Shown here piece after piece: positions 38,259 through 50,328 of a stretch of 64,000 nucleotides of DNA; the first letter of the stretch is position 1, and each line of letters opens with the position of its first letter. The DNA comes from Powellomyces hirtus (taxonomy: Eukaryota > Chytridiomycota > Chytridiomycetes > Spizellomycetales > Powellomycetaceae). The stretch is taken from contig JAHLKG010000028.1 in the NCBI GenBank assembly GCA_025526995.1, positions 62,001 to 126,000 of the forward strand, read 5' to 3'. The translations under genes and the position numbers were made by a program. The notes beneath the pieces are model-generated. The model ran no database searches. It had not been told where the DNA came from and saw only the letters and a list, made by a program, of their open reading frames with translations.

Positions 38259-41155
38259 ATCCTGCTGATATTTGGGTTCGAGTCCCAAGTCTTCTTTGAA
38301 GATCACGTCTCGTGACACTTCGACCTTGTCAGTGATAGGATCCCAAACCAGATACCCCTTGGTACCTGAGGGTTGAGCATAGCCTACCAAGTAAGCCTTC
38401 TTTGCTCGATTCCCCATTTTATCACGTCCTTTGCTCGTTAGGACAGAATACGCCACGCAACCGATACGCCGGAGATGGGCGACATCAGGGCGCCGGCCAA
38501 ACAGTATTTCATGCGGCGTCTTCTTGTTGATGCGGTTGTACGTAAGGGAATAGATGTATCCAGCCGCTACCAGTAAAGCAGGCCAGAATCTTTGAGGTAG
38601 TTTCGTATCCGCAAAGGTGGCGCGGACCCTGTCCAGCGCCGTGCGATGCCATTGTTCGGCAATCCCGTTTTGCTGACTCGAATAGGCCGCGGACTTTTGA
38701 TGAGTGATACCATTTTTCAATAGGTACTCTAGAACCTCGCCAAAGTATTCGGTGCCTCGATCCGTACGTAGGATCTTGATTTGTCGGTCAGTCTGTTTCT
38801 CAATCCACGCCTTGTAAATGAGAAACTTGTCGAGTATGACTGCTGAATCCTTTGAAGGAATAGGGAAAACAGTCACGTATCTGGATGCGTGTTCAATGAA
38901 CTCCAGCGAATAGCGTGATCCTTCGTAACCAGGGATGCGAAATGGTCCTTGTAGGTCTGAATGAATCAGCTCACAGATCTCCCTGGTTTCAACATTACCA
39001 GGGGAGAATGGAAGACGAGCGGCTTTTCCTAACACGCAGGCTTCACAATCTTTGAAGTCGCTTAGATCCCCCACTACGGACCAACCGTCCGTAACCGATG
39101 CCATCTTCTCCAGGACGTGTTTTCCAACGTGTCCAAGACGAGCATGAGCGAGTGTAGGAGAGACTTCAACAGTGCATGCTTCTGAATCTGACCACAGACT
39201 TTCAGACAGCAGCGTACCTTGCAGGTAATACGCGTTGTTGCGGCGTACGCCTTTGGCGATTTCTTTGCCGTCTCGCGTGAAAATGACGTCTCCATTCGAC
39301 TTGAAGAGCACGTCAACGCCTTGATCGTTGCATTTCGCTACCGATACGAGATCTCGTTGTAATCCTGGCACATGCAGGACTCCGCCCAACTCGAGCGGAT
39401 TTGGATAGTCGTTAACTTCTACTCGTACCGTACCTCGAACTGTAGAGGGGAGTGATGTTTTGTCAGCAAGCATAACAGCTCTGACATCACTGTACACGGT
39501 TGAGTGATCCAAGGTCGCTTTGTGAGGTGTCATGTGGTCCGTAGCGCCAGAGTCGATGAGGGCTTCATACGGTTGTTCTTGGCGGACCCAGAGGTGTAAT
39601 GCTTCCACAGCATTTGTGCTAACAGCACCATCAGACGACTGCTTCGTCTTGTTCTTCTCCATCTCGGATTTGAACTTCTTTAACACTTCGCACTCCTGCG
39701 TTCGGTGTTTAGGGTCTCCACAGGCCCAACAACCCGACTTTTGTGATTGTTGACCTTTGTTTGATGGAGTGGATTCCTTGTCCTTCTTGCCGTTCGTTGA
39801 CTTCTCCCCGTGGTTCTTGCCACCCTTTTGTTTCTTAGAGGCGTCAGTGTGTGCGGCACCTGGTCGCGTATCCGTTGAGGTCCCGCTAGGCTTCTTAGCC
39901 ATGTTGGCGGCGATCCTGGATGCAGCGGCCTGTAAACTGCTCAAATCAGTTATGTTTTCTTCATTAGCCTGAACCAAGGCCGCAAGGTCTGGTGTTAGCG
40001 CGTTGATGAAGTAATCCTGAAGGACGTAATCCGGTGTTTTCGGCAGAGAGAATGCCAGCATGTTAAACTGAGTGATGTACTCATCCATGCGGCCTTTGGG
40101 ACGCAATTCCCGTAGTTTCTGCAGCGAATCCCTAGTGTGGTTTTGTGGCGCGAACCGCGCCAGAAGGGCGGACCTGAGACCGGTGTTGGTTCTTCCTGAA
40201 TCAACGTCTTCAAAGTCATGCCACGTCGTAATTGCGTTCCTTTTATTTGGTGAGAGCGACTGCCACCAAGTGTATGCCCATCCTGTGAGTTTCGTAGCCA
40301 CAAAATCCACGAGAAACTTGGGCGGAACCATTTCGTACTTCACAACTGTCTCGATCTTGTCGATGAACGTTCGAAGTTTGACCATATTGGCTTCCCCGTT
40401 GTAAGATCCAATATCTTTCAGCGTTCCATCCACGAAAGCCTTCGCACCTCGACTGTCGACGATTTTGGTCGTCACGCTGTGTATGCTCGATGTCGGTGAT
40501 GTAGGGCGGCGTTCAAATGGAGAACGTTGGTATTCCTGTTGAGCTCCAATCTCCTGATTGTACTCTGTCCACGGTGCAGCGAACCCGTCGTTGCAAGTGG
40601 GTGATGGTGTGCGTACGCGCCGTTGCGCCGTACGTACTTGAGGGTTGACCGGGATATTCACATCCTGATCCATGTGCCATTTCATGTGGAGCATTTCCGT
40701 TAGTTGGGCTAGAGAATTCTCCAGCCTTGTCTATCCTATCCACGTCCGCCTCACGCGGGCGGACATGCACGGTGTTCGCTGATTCCCCACTTGGGAATGC
40801 TGCTGGAGTACTGTAGTTGATCGTTCTGTGATCATCTGTACTGCTTGATAGGGGACGGGTATCAACCTTGCCATCGTGTCGGTCGATGTTTCAGGGTACG
40901 CCCTTCCAATGCGTCGTCGCCCTCGTTGGCGTTGACGCTCAAAGGCGTTGGCTCTGCCAGTGTATCGTCACCGGCAGATTTCCCTCCATTGTCTGGTGAT
41001 GTCCATTCACCAGGCACTCGTGCGCTCTTCTTAGCGGCACGTTCTACGGCTCGTTGTAGCGTATTGGACCCTGGGGTCTGCCGACCCGTTAGGCGTCTTA
41101 ACATACTACGAGTGTACCGGGGGCTTGTTTCGTTGCCTACCATTTCAGGGCTCAT
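38253..41155 (-). pseudogene. F4 Gag-protease-integrase, two frameshifts in gag
   Basis: Same domains as F3. An 813-codon frame (40694-38253) covers the Gag domain to integrase. The N-terminal part is split by single-base insertions at about 40728 and 40892 relative to F3. Confidence 0.88.
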
Positions 41156-41159
41156 AACC

Positions 41160-41398
41160 TGTTGGTCTGAGAGTATCTGAGTAGATGATTGAGGAAGCTT
41201 TAGGGTAGTTGACTGAGCAGAACAACGAAGTAACTTAATCCCGCTCTATTGGAGAAAAAGAGAAAAGTCCCACCGATATATTAAGTATGGAAGGAAAACT
41301 ACTTATATCGGAGTTGATCACGTGGGCTCACGTGATCGCGTGATACGCCCTGCGATGGCGCAGTTGTGACTCGATGACAGAGTCTGTACGTGCTAACA
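41160..41398 (-). repeat. copia-F LTR at the unit 1/unit 2 junction
   Basis: 239-bp LTR. Its left side reads into F4 gag, its right side into gypsy gag with CTCGT, the duplication generated by F1. It is therefore a hybrid junction and the probable crossover site of the 12-kb duplication. Confidence 0.93.
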
Positions 41399-42320
41399 CT
41401 CGTGCTTGATAGTTCCCTCGATGTACCTGAGCCGCCTGGACTGCAGCGTACTGACGTCTCCTTCCGTCGGGGGTTACCCGCGCGACATCGTCCGCATAGT
41501 CTCGAATCCTGTAGCATAGTAGAGCTTCGTTCTGTAGCTCGGTGATCGGGATCTTGGCGCCATTATTCCTCATGATTGCGGCATAGCAGTGGTCCCGAAT
41601 GCGCTGGCCGACATGGTTGGTCGAGAATCCCGTCAAGAAGTAGTCACGCTCTTGCCTTGGGGTAAGCCGCTCCTTGTCGTCGAGGGTCGCGATCTGGGCC
41701 CGAAGGGTATTGAACTTGGCGATATACTCCGATATACTATTAGTGAAAACCAGCCGCTTCATCTTTGCTTCTGCGGTGTTTCGTAAGTTGGCGGGGTAGA
41801 AGCGGATGCGGAGGATCCTCGTGAATTCTTCCAATGTCATGGGCTGGTCGCCGGCATCTCTGAGCATTTGCCACCATTCGTCGGCGGTTTCCTTGAGGTA
41901 CCCCGAGATGTGGTTGACGTCCCGGTGGTCCGTCCTGAAGTCGGTTGCCTCAAGGTAGCGCGTGTGGACCTTCAAGAACTCATCGACCTTCGACACCATT
42001 TCTTCACTGTTCCCTTTTCCGTCGAAGTGTGTCAGCTGCTTGCGAAGGTTCTCGCGGCGTTCCTTCTCGGCTTGCATTCGTGCGCGGTTTTCTTCCGCCA
42101 GGATGATGTCAACGTGCGGTGTTGCAACCGCTGGTTGGACTGGAGTCGGAATCCTTGAGAGAAGGGCTTCGAAGCGGGCCTCTCCCATTGCGATCTGTTC
42201 CTGCAGTAGGCGTTGGGTCTCCGCCAATTGTGCAGCTAACATTGCGACGGGGTTGTCGGTCGGTGTGTCGACTTCGGGTTCTCCTACTGCCATTGGGCTG
42301 TTCCTGGTGCTACGTGCCAT
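41399..42320 (-). pseudogene. gypsy Gag, N-terminal part (unit 2)
   Basis: Identical to 29329-30250. Here the Gag C-terminus and Pol do not follow: F4 lies to the left. Truncated copy made by the 12-kb duplication. Confidence 0.9.
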
Positions 42321-42348
42321 TGTTGTCGTCTACGGGGTGGTGCTACCA

Positions 42349-42623
42349 TGTAATAATACTAGGTCCGTTGCCAGAGTCTAGTCTTCTATTCGGGAATTCC
42401 CTATCTCTAATTCTACTGTAAGATCTCTAAGTCTTGATTGCGCCCTTGTCGGAGCATTCCTACTTTTCTTCTAGGCCGCGGAGCGGCCCTGGTCACGTGA
42501 TGGCCATCCGTGGCCATCCCTGAGGTCTAGTACCCTTCGGGATGCTGACGCTAGCATCCATCTTGCGCGGGACCCTTCCCGACGCGTGTCTAGGCTTAGG
42601 CTGGTGAGCCACGCCTCATTACA
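42349..42623 (-). repeat. gypsy LTR (unit 2)
   Basis: Identical to 30279-30553, with PBS at 42334-42348. Confidence 0.92.
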
Positions 42624-42944
42624 GTATCACTCTCATGTGTGATGCCAGATGTATAGAGACTGGACGGCAGGAGCTGCATTCTCTGCTATGGCAACGCATG
42701 AGTATATAAACGGGTGGACCCAGGGTCCTCCCGGAGAAAGAACAGAGTTGTATACACCCCCATTACTGCGGTACACTGGAGGACAATTCTCCTAGGTCTA
42801 TATGCAGAGGCGTGTAGTCTAGTACTAAGGATAGAGGTATTCATACAGAGCATCACTTCTACTCTTGCCCTTAGCACCAGGCATGCCAACATCAAAGCGG
42901 TTGTCACGGAATTTCTGGGACCCGGGCCTTGGGGATCCGCCAGA

Positions 42945-43661
42945 TCAGAGATAGACTATTCCTTCCAATGAATCGATGGTGTCTATCAGCATAAATTGCA
43001 AGTCCAATTTTTGCCCAATGACCGTTTTGAAATTACCTCCCTTTGCAAAGTCTCCATTCCTGGCCTTTTGGCTTCCAAGGCTTTGCAATTTGCTTTCTTC
43101 AAGTCGCCAGCGATTGCGGTGATGATCAACGAGTTCTTTTACAAGAAACACCAAGGTCGCATTGTCCACGGCAGCCACGCTTGAGGTTGATGGCATTCGC
43201 TTCACATACCAAGCATATTGTTGTATTATGCGCCTGTAAGCAGTGTTTAATGAAAAGTTTGTCCAATTGAAATGTTGCATGACTTACCGCATGTCAATGC
43301 ACTCCCTATTGCCTTCAAACTGCAATTTCTTGATGGCATCAATGCATTCATTGGGATCGGAATGAGTTTTCACAATGCCTTCAATAGCATTGAGAACTTT
43401 TATGATCTTCGTCTGGCATTCATGTTTGGCATTGCAAAGGAAGCCGTCTTCTTCAAAATCCTTCCGCATCTCACGGATTTTGTCATCAGTGAAGTGGGCT
43501 TGGAGAATTGCATAATAGAATGTTAGTTTTTGGTCTGGACATTCACGCACCACTTTGCAACATACATTTCCGACAGGAATTTGATTCCGAAATACCAATT
43601 ATTCCCGACCAAAGAAGATTGGAAGCTCGGTCCTTGACCAGTATTGAGGCGCGTGCGCATT
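42945..43661 (-). pseudogene. 3' part of the decayed gene (unit 2)
   Basis: Identical to 30875-31591, with the intron at 43234-43287. Confidence 0.55.
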
Positions 43662-43900
43662 TGTTGGTCTGAGAGTATCTGAGTAGATGATTCAGGAAGC
43701 TTTAGGGTAGTTGACTGAGCAGAACAACGAAGTAACTTAATCCCGCTCTGTTGGAGAAAAAGAGAAAAGTCCCACCGATATATTAAGTATCGAAGGAAAA
43801 CTACTTATATCGGAGTTGATCACGTGGGTTCACGTGATCGCGTGATACGCCCTGCGATGGCGCAGTTGTGACTCGATGACAGAGTCTGTACGTGCTAACA
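43662..43900 (-). repeat. copia-F 3' LTR (F2 copy, unit 2)
   Basis: Copy of 31592-31830 with left flank GCATT. Confidence 0.92.
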
Positions 43901-44016
43901 CCCCCACTCAGACCTGTCAGTCTGGCAGTGAGAGAGTTGCTCTATCTACTTTTACTACACAGCCCCGCGCACACCCCCAAACACCCCCATTTATTACATT
44001 GTTAAGAATACGAGGA

Positions 44017-44706
44017 ATGGCTAGGGTACGTCTATGAGATCCGCGCAAATGAGGCGTAAGCTCTAACTATGTGCCGGTGTAGTTGTCAGGTTCGGGCAAA
44101 GCAAAGCAGACGGCGAGAAAGACGGGACCGCCGGTAACCGCTCCTGCGACGACCACAGCTCCTGCTGTGCCGTCGTCAGTGGTGCCCTCTGCGCCACAGG
44201 GAGGTGCACCCGCTGCGGGGTTGTCCCGAGCGGAGATTCGAACAATATCGGCGGCGCATGCCCGACAGTTCCACCGCAAGGACCGTCAAGGGGTCCTTGA
44301 ACGTCACATCGAGCAGGCGAAAGACCGGGTGAAAGACCGGGCGAGGTCTGGTACGCCTCTGGGTCGCGCACGGGCGACCGGGACGCTTGATGGACTGAGG
44401 TCCATACTAGAGGACCGGCGGAGCCGGAAGCTGGCGGTTGGGAAGGGCAAGGATGCGGCCCAGGCGAAGAAGAGGGCTGCGGACAAGAAGTCTGTAGCGG
44501 AGGTGAAAAGGATGTGGGACATCCTGGAGCGTGAAGCTCCATATAATGATGAGGAAGAGGAGGAGGAGGAGGGGGCAGCCGAGGAGTTGGAGGGACCATT
44601 GGGTTCTTCAAGCCGACGCTCACCCTCAAGCGATGAGGATGATGGAGGAGGGGCCGGCCCATCCTCCTTGGGAGGCATTGCTTCGGGTTCCGCAATTGCG
44701 GTGTAG
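44017..44706 (+). CDS. antisense two-exon gene of copia-F (unit 2)
   Basis: Exon 1 44017-44025, intron 44026-44082, exon 2 44083-44706. Identical to the unit 1 gene, so it adds no independent evidence on selection. Confidence 0.78.
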
Positions 44707-46834
44707 TAGCCAAGGTAAGCCAGTGTTGTGAGTAATTCTCCTGACATTCAGCGAGTAACACTTGAGCTCGGTGTGCTTCCGTAGACGCGCCCTCATTGCG
44801 TATCCTTTCATCAAGTATATGAGTCCCATTCGTAATCCTCAGGACAGTGTCCTTATGTTTCACAGTAGGAAAAGGCTTCGTAAAGATGTCCGCCAGTTGA
44901 TCGTCCATATGGGTGTCGATGATTTCGATAATTTGCTTCGCGAACGAATCGCGTATAGCGTGGTACCGAACGTCGATGTGTTTGGTGCGTTGGTTGATAG
45001 CCTTAGACTGGATCAAGGCCCCGGCGCTCTGATTATCGACATGTGGAGGGACCGGTCGAGATTTGTAATCCGGTTGAGGTCCCAAAACTTCCGCCAGGAG
45101 TTGGCGTAGCCATTTGGCTTCGTTGTGGCCGGTACTTGCAGCTATATACTCCGCTTCGGTCGTACTTTGGGCGGTGCACTTCTGCTTGCTGCTTTTCCAC
45201 AGAACAGGAAACCCATTGTAAAGGGCCAAAATACCTGTAGTGGACGTCCGGTCGGTGAGTTCTCCGGCATAATCCGCATCCGTGAATACGCGTAGACCAC
45301 GTGGATCATTTCGTTCGGATGTAAACTTGAGGGCATAATCGCGGGTACCCTTTAAATAGCGGAAAATGCGCTTAACATTGTTCCAGTCGGAGTTGGTAGG
45401 TGCGGTGACGCGGCGCGCAACGTAACCGACTGCAGTGGCGATGTCCCATCGCCATGTGATGGAGGCCCAAGTGAGGACCCCCACTGCTTCCTGATACATT
45501 TTCAGATTCGTGAATGGGGTTGAATCCTCCGGTTGTTGGTTACGCGCTGACACGGTGTACGGAGTGGAGACAGGATGGCAGTCGCTCATGCCGAATTGTT
45601 CGAGAGCGTCGTCGATGTATTTGACATTTGAGATTTCGAGGGTACAAACAGGAGAGTCGAAGTCATATTTGTAAACGAGACCAAGGTGACTGGTTACGCA
45701 ACCTTGTTCCGTAAACTTGAACTTCGAATGTAGCTCCATTTTGCTGTTCGCCAGAATCTCCTGATCCTTCGCTGCAATCAGCAGGTCGTCGACGAAGACC
45801 ATAATAAGGATCAAGTTGTCGTTTGACGGAGGTGTACGGTCGTCTGTCGCGTACTTGAAAAAGATACACGGGCATACAGAAACTGCTTCGTAGCCGAGCT
45901 TTAACAGTGCAGTCTTCAAGGTCTCATACCAAAGAAGAGGTGATTGCTTCAGGCCGTAGAGAGCTTTCAGTAGCTTCAGGACCCAATTGCCTTTGGGGTG
46001 ATCCGGATCTTCGAATCCCTCAAACTGCTCGATATAGATATCCTTATCAATATCACTGTTAAGGAAGGCGGTGACAGCGTCCATACTGTGGATGTCCAGC
46101 CCGTGCTGAACACAATACGCCAAGAAGAGGCGTAGCGCTGTGAATGGTAGCGTCGGTGAGTATGTATCACCAAAGTCGCGACCGGGATGTTGAGAGAAGC
46201 CTTGAGCCACTGCTCTGGCTTTGAACTTGTTAAAGGTGCCATCGGGATTGACCTTCGTTCGAAAGACCCATGTTGTGCCGATCACGCACTTGTTACGTGG
46301 ACGCTTGGTGAGCTCCCATGTGCCGTTGTCGACCAGGGATTGGTACTCTATGCGTGCAGCCTTAAGAAATTCCTCCTTCTGAGGGGTTTTCATTGCTTGC
46401 TTCCATGTCATGGCGTCTTCGTTGATCGTTGCTTGAGTCCGCGGGCGAGCGGCGTATGCAGCAATGGGGTCATTTTGTCGTGTGCCGACATTGTATGCGG
46501 CTACTCGATTCTCCCAGTCATCCAATGCGGTAGTATCGAGTAGTGAGAGTTGGGACTCCCACGTAGGTTCTTGATATCCCTCCCACTTAACCAAGTATTC
46601 TTCCGTGTGCACCTTACTGCGGCGCTCGTCGATAATCTCCTCCACGGTGTATTCGACGTCATCCTCCTGACTCTCCTCATCTAGGAGATCAAGATGTGCT
46701 GGATCCTGCTGATATTTGGGTTCGAGTCCCAAGTCTTCTTTGAAGATCACGTCTCGTGACACTTCGACCTTGTCAGTGATAGGATCCCAAACCAGATACC
46801 CCTTGGTACCTGAGGGTTGAGCATAGCCTACCAA
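44063..46834 (-). CDS. F2 copy Pol 3' half: chromodomain-RT-RNase H (unit 2)
   Basis: Identical in translation to the unit 1 frame at 31993-34764, with the same gag stub junction at about 46857. Confidence 0.88.
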   Translation of the reverse strand: MVGYAQPSGTKGYLVWDPITDKVEVSRDVIFKEDLGLEPKYQQDPAHLDLLDEESQEDDVEYTVEEIIDERRSKVHTEEYLVKWEGYQEPTWESQLSLLDTTALDDWENRVAAYNVGTRQNDPIAAYAARPRTQATINEDAMTWKQAMKTPQKEEFLKAARIEYQSLVDNGTWELTKRPRNKCVIGTTWVFRTKVNPDGTFNKFKARAVAQGFSQHPGRDFGDTYSPTLPFTALRLFLAYCVQHGLDIHSMDAVTAFLNSDIDKDIYIEQFEGFEDPDHPKGNWVLKLLKALYGLKQSPLLWYETLKTALLKLGYEAVSVCPCIFFKYATDDRTPPSNDNLILIMVFVDDLLIAAKDQEILANSKMELHSKFKFTEQGCVTSHLGLVYKYDFDSPVCTLEISNVKYIDDALEQFGMSDCHPVSTPYTVSARNQQPEDSTPFTNLKMYQEAVGVLTWASITWRWDIATAVGYVARRVTAPTNSDWNNVKRIFRYLKGTRDYALKFTSERNDPRGLRVFTDADYAGELTDRTSTTGILALYNGFPVLWKSSKQKCTAQSTTEAEYIAASTGHNEAKWLRQLLAEVLGPQPDYKSRPVPPHVDNQSAGALIQSKAINQRTKHIDVRYHAIRDSFAKQIIEIIDTHMDDQLADIFTKPFPTVKHKDTVLRITNGTHILDERIRNEGASTEAHRAQVLLAECQENYSQHWLTLATTPQLRNPKQCLPRRMGRPLLHHPHRLRVSVGLKNPMVPPTPRLPPPPPPLPHHYMELHAPGCPTSFSPPLQTSCPQPSSSPGPHPCPSQPPASGSAGPLVWTSVHQASRSPVRDPEAYQTSPGLSPGLSPARCDVQGPLDGPCGGTVGHAPPILFESPLGTTPQRVHLPVAQRAPLTTAQQELWSSQERLPAVPSFSPSALLCPNLTTTPAHS

Positions 46835-46951
46835 GTAAGCCTTCTTTGTAGCGTATTGGACCCTGGGGTCTGCCGACCCGTTAGGCGTCTTAACATACTA
46901 CGAGTGTACCGGGGGCTTGTTTCGTTGCCTACCATTTCAGGGCTCATAACC

Positions 46952-47190
46952 TGTTGGTCTGAGAGTATCTGAGTAGATGATTGAGGAAGCTTTAGGGTAG
47001 TTGACTGAGCAGAACAACGAAGTAACTTAATCCCGCTCTATTGGAGAAAAAGAGAAAAGTCCCACCGATATATTAAGTATGGAAGGAAAACTACTTATAT
47101 CGGAGTTGATCACGTGGGCTCACGTGATCGCGTGATACGCCCTGCGATGGCGCAGTTATGACTCGATGACAGAGTCTGTACGTGCTAACA
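46952..47190 (-). repeat. copia-F LTR (unit 2, F2/F3 junction)
   Basis: Copy of 34882-35120. Confidence 0.92.
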
Positions 47191-50085
47191 ATCCTGCTGA
47201 TATTTGGGTTCGAGTCCCAAGTCTTCTTTGAAGATCACGTCTCGTGACACTTCGACCTTGTCAGTGATAGGATCCCAAACCAGATACCCCTTGGTACCTG
47301 AGGGTTGAGCATAGCCTACCAAGTAAGCCTTCTTTGCTCGATTCCCCATTTTATCACGTCCTTTGCTCGTTAGGACAGAATACGCCACGCAACCGATACG
47401 CCGGAGATGGGCGACATCAGGGCGCCGGCCAAACAGTATTTCATGCGGCGTCTTCTTGTTGATGCGGTTGTACGTAAGGGAATAGATGTATCCAGCCGCT
47501 ACCAGTAAAGCAGGCCAGAATCTTTGAGGTAGTTTCGTATCCGCAAAGGTGGCGCGGACCCTGTCCAGCGCCGTGCGATGCCATTGTTCGGCAATCCCGT
47601 TTTGCTGACTCGAATAGGCCGCGGACTTTTGATGAGTGATACCATTTTTCAATAGGTACTCTAGAACCTCGCCAAAGTATTCGGTGCCTCGATCCGTACG
47701 TAGGATCTTGATTTGTTGGTCAGTCTGTTTCTCAATCCACGCCTTGTAAATGAGAAACTTGTCGAGTATGACTGCTGAATCCTTTGAAGGAATAGGGAAA
47801 ACAGTCACGTATCTGGATGCGTGTTCAATGAACTCCAGCAAATAGCGTGATCCTTCGTAACCAGGGATGCGAAATGGTCCTTGTAGGTCTGAATGAATCA
47901 GCTCACAGATCTCCCTGGTTTCAACATTACCAGGGGAGAATGGAAGACGAGCGGCTTTTCCTAACACGCAGGCTTCACAATCTTTGAAGTCGCTTAGATC
48001 CCCCACTACGGACCAACCGTCCGTAACCGATGCCATCTTCTCCAGGACGTGTTTTCCAACGTGTCCAAGACGAGCATGAGCGAGTGTAGGAGAGACTTCA
48101 ACAGTGCATGCTTCTGAATCTGACCACAGACTTTCAGACAGCAGCGTACCTTGCAGGTAATACGCGTTGTTGCGGCGTACGCCTTTGGCGATTTCTTTGC
48201 CGTCTCGCGTGAAAATGACGTCTCCATTCGACTTGAAGAGCACGTCAACGCCTTGATCGTTGCATTTCGCTACCGATACGAGATCTCGTTGTAATCCTGG
48301 CACATGCAGGACTCCGCCCAACTCGAGCGGATTTGGATAGTCGTTAACTTCTACTCGTACCGTACCTCGAACTGTAGAGGGGAGTGATGTTTTGTCAGCA
48401 AGCATAACAGCTCTGACATCACTGTACACGGTTGAGTGATCCAAGGTCGCTTTGTGAGGTGTCATGTGGTCCGTAGCGCCAGAGTCGATGAGGGCTTCAT
48501 ACGGTTGTTCTTGGCGGACCCAGACGTGTAATGCTTCCACAGCATTTGTGCTAACAGCACCATCAGACGACTGCTTCGTCTTGTTCTTCTCCATCTCGGA
48601 TTTGAACTTCTTTAACACTTCGCACTCCTGCGTTCGGTGTTTAGGGTCTCCACAGGCCCAACAACCCGACTTTTGTGATTGTTGACCTTTGTTTGATGGA
48701 GTGGATTCCTTGTCCTTCTTGCCGTTCGTTGACTTCTCCCCGTGGTTCTTGCCACCCTTTTGTTTCTTAGAGGCGTCAGTGTGTGCGGCACCTGGTCGCG
48801 TATCCGTTGAGGTCCCGCTAGGCTTCTTAGCCATGTTGGCGGCGATCCTGGATGCAGCGGCCTGTAAACTGCTCAAATCAGTTATGTTTTCTTCATTAGC
48901 CTGAACCAAGGCCGCAAGGTCTGGTGTTAGCGCGTTGATGAAGTAATCCTGAAGGACGTAATCTGGTGTTTTCGGCAGAGAGAATGCCAGCATGTTAAAC
49001 TGAGTGATGTACTCATCCATGCGGCCTTTGGGACGCAATTCCCGTAGTTTCTGCAGCGAATCCCTAGTGTGGTTTCGTGGCGCGAACCGCGCCAGAAGGG
49101 CGGACCTGAGACCGGTGTTGGTTCTTCCTGAATCAACGTCTTCAAAGTCATGCCACGTTGTAATTGCGTTCCTTTTATTTGGTGAGAGCGACTGCCACCA
49201 AGTGTATGCCCATCCTGTGAGTTTCGTAGCCACAAAATCCACGAGAAACTTGGGCGGAACCATTTCGTACTTCACAACTGTCTCGATCTTGTCGATGAAC
49301 GTTCGAAGTTTGACCATATTGGCTTCCCCGTTGTAAGATCCAATATCTTTCAGCGTTCCATCCACAAAAGCCTTCGCACCTCGACTGTCGACGATTTTGG
49401 TCGTCACGCTGTGTATGCTCGATGTCGGTGATGTAGGGCGGCGTTCAAATGGAGAACGTTGGTATTCCTGTTGAGCTCCAATCTCCTGATTGTATTCTGT
49501 CCACGGTGCAGCGAACCCGTCGTTGCAAGTGGGTGATGGTGTGCGTACGCGCCGTTGCGCCGTACGTACTTGAGGGTTGACCGGGATATTCACATCCTGA
49601 TCCATGCGCCATTTCATGTGGAGCATTTCCGTTAGTTGGGCTAGAGAATTCTCCAGCCTGTCTATCCTATCCACGTCCGCCTCACGCGGGCGGACATGCA
49701 CGGTGTTCGCTGATTCCCCACTTGGGAATGCTGCTGGAGTACTGTAGTTGATCGTTCTGTGATCATCTGTACTGCTTGATAGGGGACGGGTATCAACCTT
49801 GCCATTGCGTCGGTCGATGTTTCGGGTACGCCCTTCCAATGCGTCGTCGCCCTCGTTGGCGTTGACGCTCAAAGGCGTTGGCTCTGCCAGTGTATCGTCA
49901 CCGGCAGATTTCCCTCCATTGTCTGGTGATGTCCATTCACCAGGTACTCGTGCGCTCTTCTTAGCGGCACGTTCTACGGCTCGTTGTAGCGTATTGGACC
50001 CTGGGGTCTGCCGACCCGTTAGGCGTCTTAACATACTACGAGTGTACCGGGGGCTCGTTTCGTTGCCTACCATTTCAGGGCTCAT
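47185..50085 (-). CDS. F3 copy Gag-protease-integrase (unit 2)
   Basis: 966-codon intact frame identical in translation to 35115-38015, ending at the same QQD|LTR junction. No RT. Confidence 0.9.
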   Translation of the reverse strand: MSPEMVGNETSPRYTRSMLRRLTGRQTPGSNTLQRAVERAAKKSARVPGEWTSPDNGGKSAGDDTLAEPTPLSVNANEGDDALEGRTRNIDRRNGKVDTRPLSSSTDDHRTINYSTPAAFPSGESANTVHVRPREADVDRIDRLENSLAQLTEMLHMKWRMDQDVNIPVNPQVRTAQRRVRTPSPTCNDGFAAPWTEYNQEIGAQQEYQRSPFERRPTSPTSSIHSVTTKIVDSRGAKAFVDGTLKDIGSYNGEANMVKLRTFIDKIETVVKYEMVPPKFLVDFVATKLTGWAYTWWQSLSPNKRNAITTWHDFEDVDSGRTNTGLRSALLARFAPRNHTRDSLQKLRELRPKGRMDEYITQFNMLAFSLPKTPDYVLQDYFINALTPDLAALVQANEENITDLSSLQAAASRIAANMAKKPSGTSTDTRPGAAHTDASKKQKGGKNHGEKSTNGKKDKESTPSNKGQQSQKSGCWACGDPKHRTQECEVLKKFKSEMEKNKTKQSSDGAVSTNAVEALHVWVRQEQPYEALIDSGATDHMTPHKATLDHSTVYSDVRAVMLADKTSLPSTVRGTVRVEVNDYPNPLELGGVLHVPGLQRDLVSVAKCNDQGVDVLFKSNGDVIFTRDGKEIAKGVRRNNAYYLQGTLLSESLWSDSEACTVEVSPTLAHARLGHVGKHVLEKMASVTDGWSVVGDLSDFKDCEACVLGKAARLPFSPGNVETREICELIHSDLQGPFRIPGYEGSRYLLEFIEHASRYVTVFPIPSKDSAVILDKFLIYKAWIEKQTDQQIKILRTDRGTEYFGEVLEYLLKNGITHQKSAAYSSQQNGIAEQWHRTALDRVRATFADTKLPQRFWPALLVAAGYIYSLTYNRINKKTPHEILFGRRPDVAHLRRIGCVAYSVLTSKGRDKMGNRAKKAYLVGYAQPSGTKGYLVWDPITDKVEVSRDVIFKEDLGLEPKYQQDC

Positions 50086-50089
50086 AACC

Positions 50090-50328
50090 TGTTGGTCTGA
50101 GAGTATCTGAGTAGATGATTGAGGAAGCTTTAGGGTAGTTGACTGAGCAGAACAACGAAGTAACTTAATCCCGCTCTATTGGAGAAAAAGAGAAAAGTCC
50201 CACCGATATATTAAGTATGGAAGGAAAACTACTTATATCGGAGTTGATCACGTGGGCTCACGTGATCGCGTGATACGCCCTGCGATGGCGCAGTTATGAC
50301 TCGATGACAGAGTCTGTACGTGCTAACA
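50090..50328 (-). repeat. copia-F LTR (unit 2, F3/F4 junction)
   Basis: Copy of 38020-38258. Confidence 0.92.

Larger units (their letters stand above)
29090..41159. repeat. tandem 12,070-bp unit 1
   Basis: Starts at a copia-F LTR and runs through gypsy gag and LTR, a piece of a decayed gene, F2, F3 and F4 to the next F LTR. Every feature recurs exactly 12,070 bp later. Units 1 and 2 look identical except in the F4 region, where each has its own single-base insertions. Confidence 0.95.

Noticed and set aside
41962..42421. 139- and 100-codon plus-strand frames opposite gypsy gag (and copies)
   Set aside because: Shadow frames of the well-supported Gag; no intron or start evidence, and they run out through the LTR and PBS.
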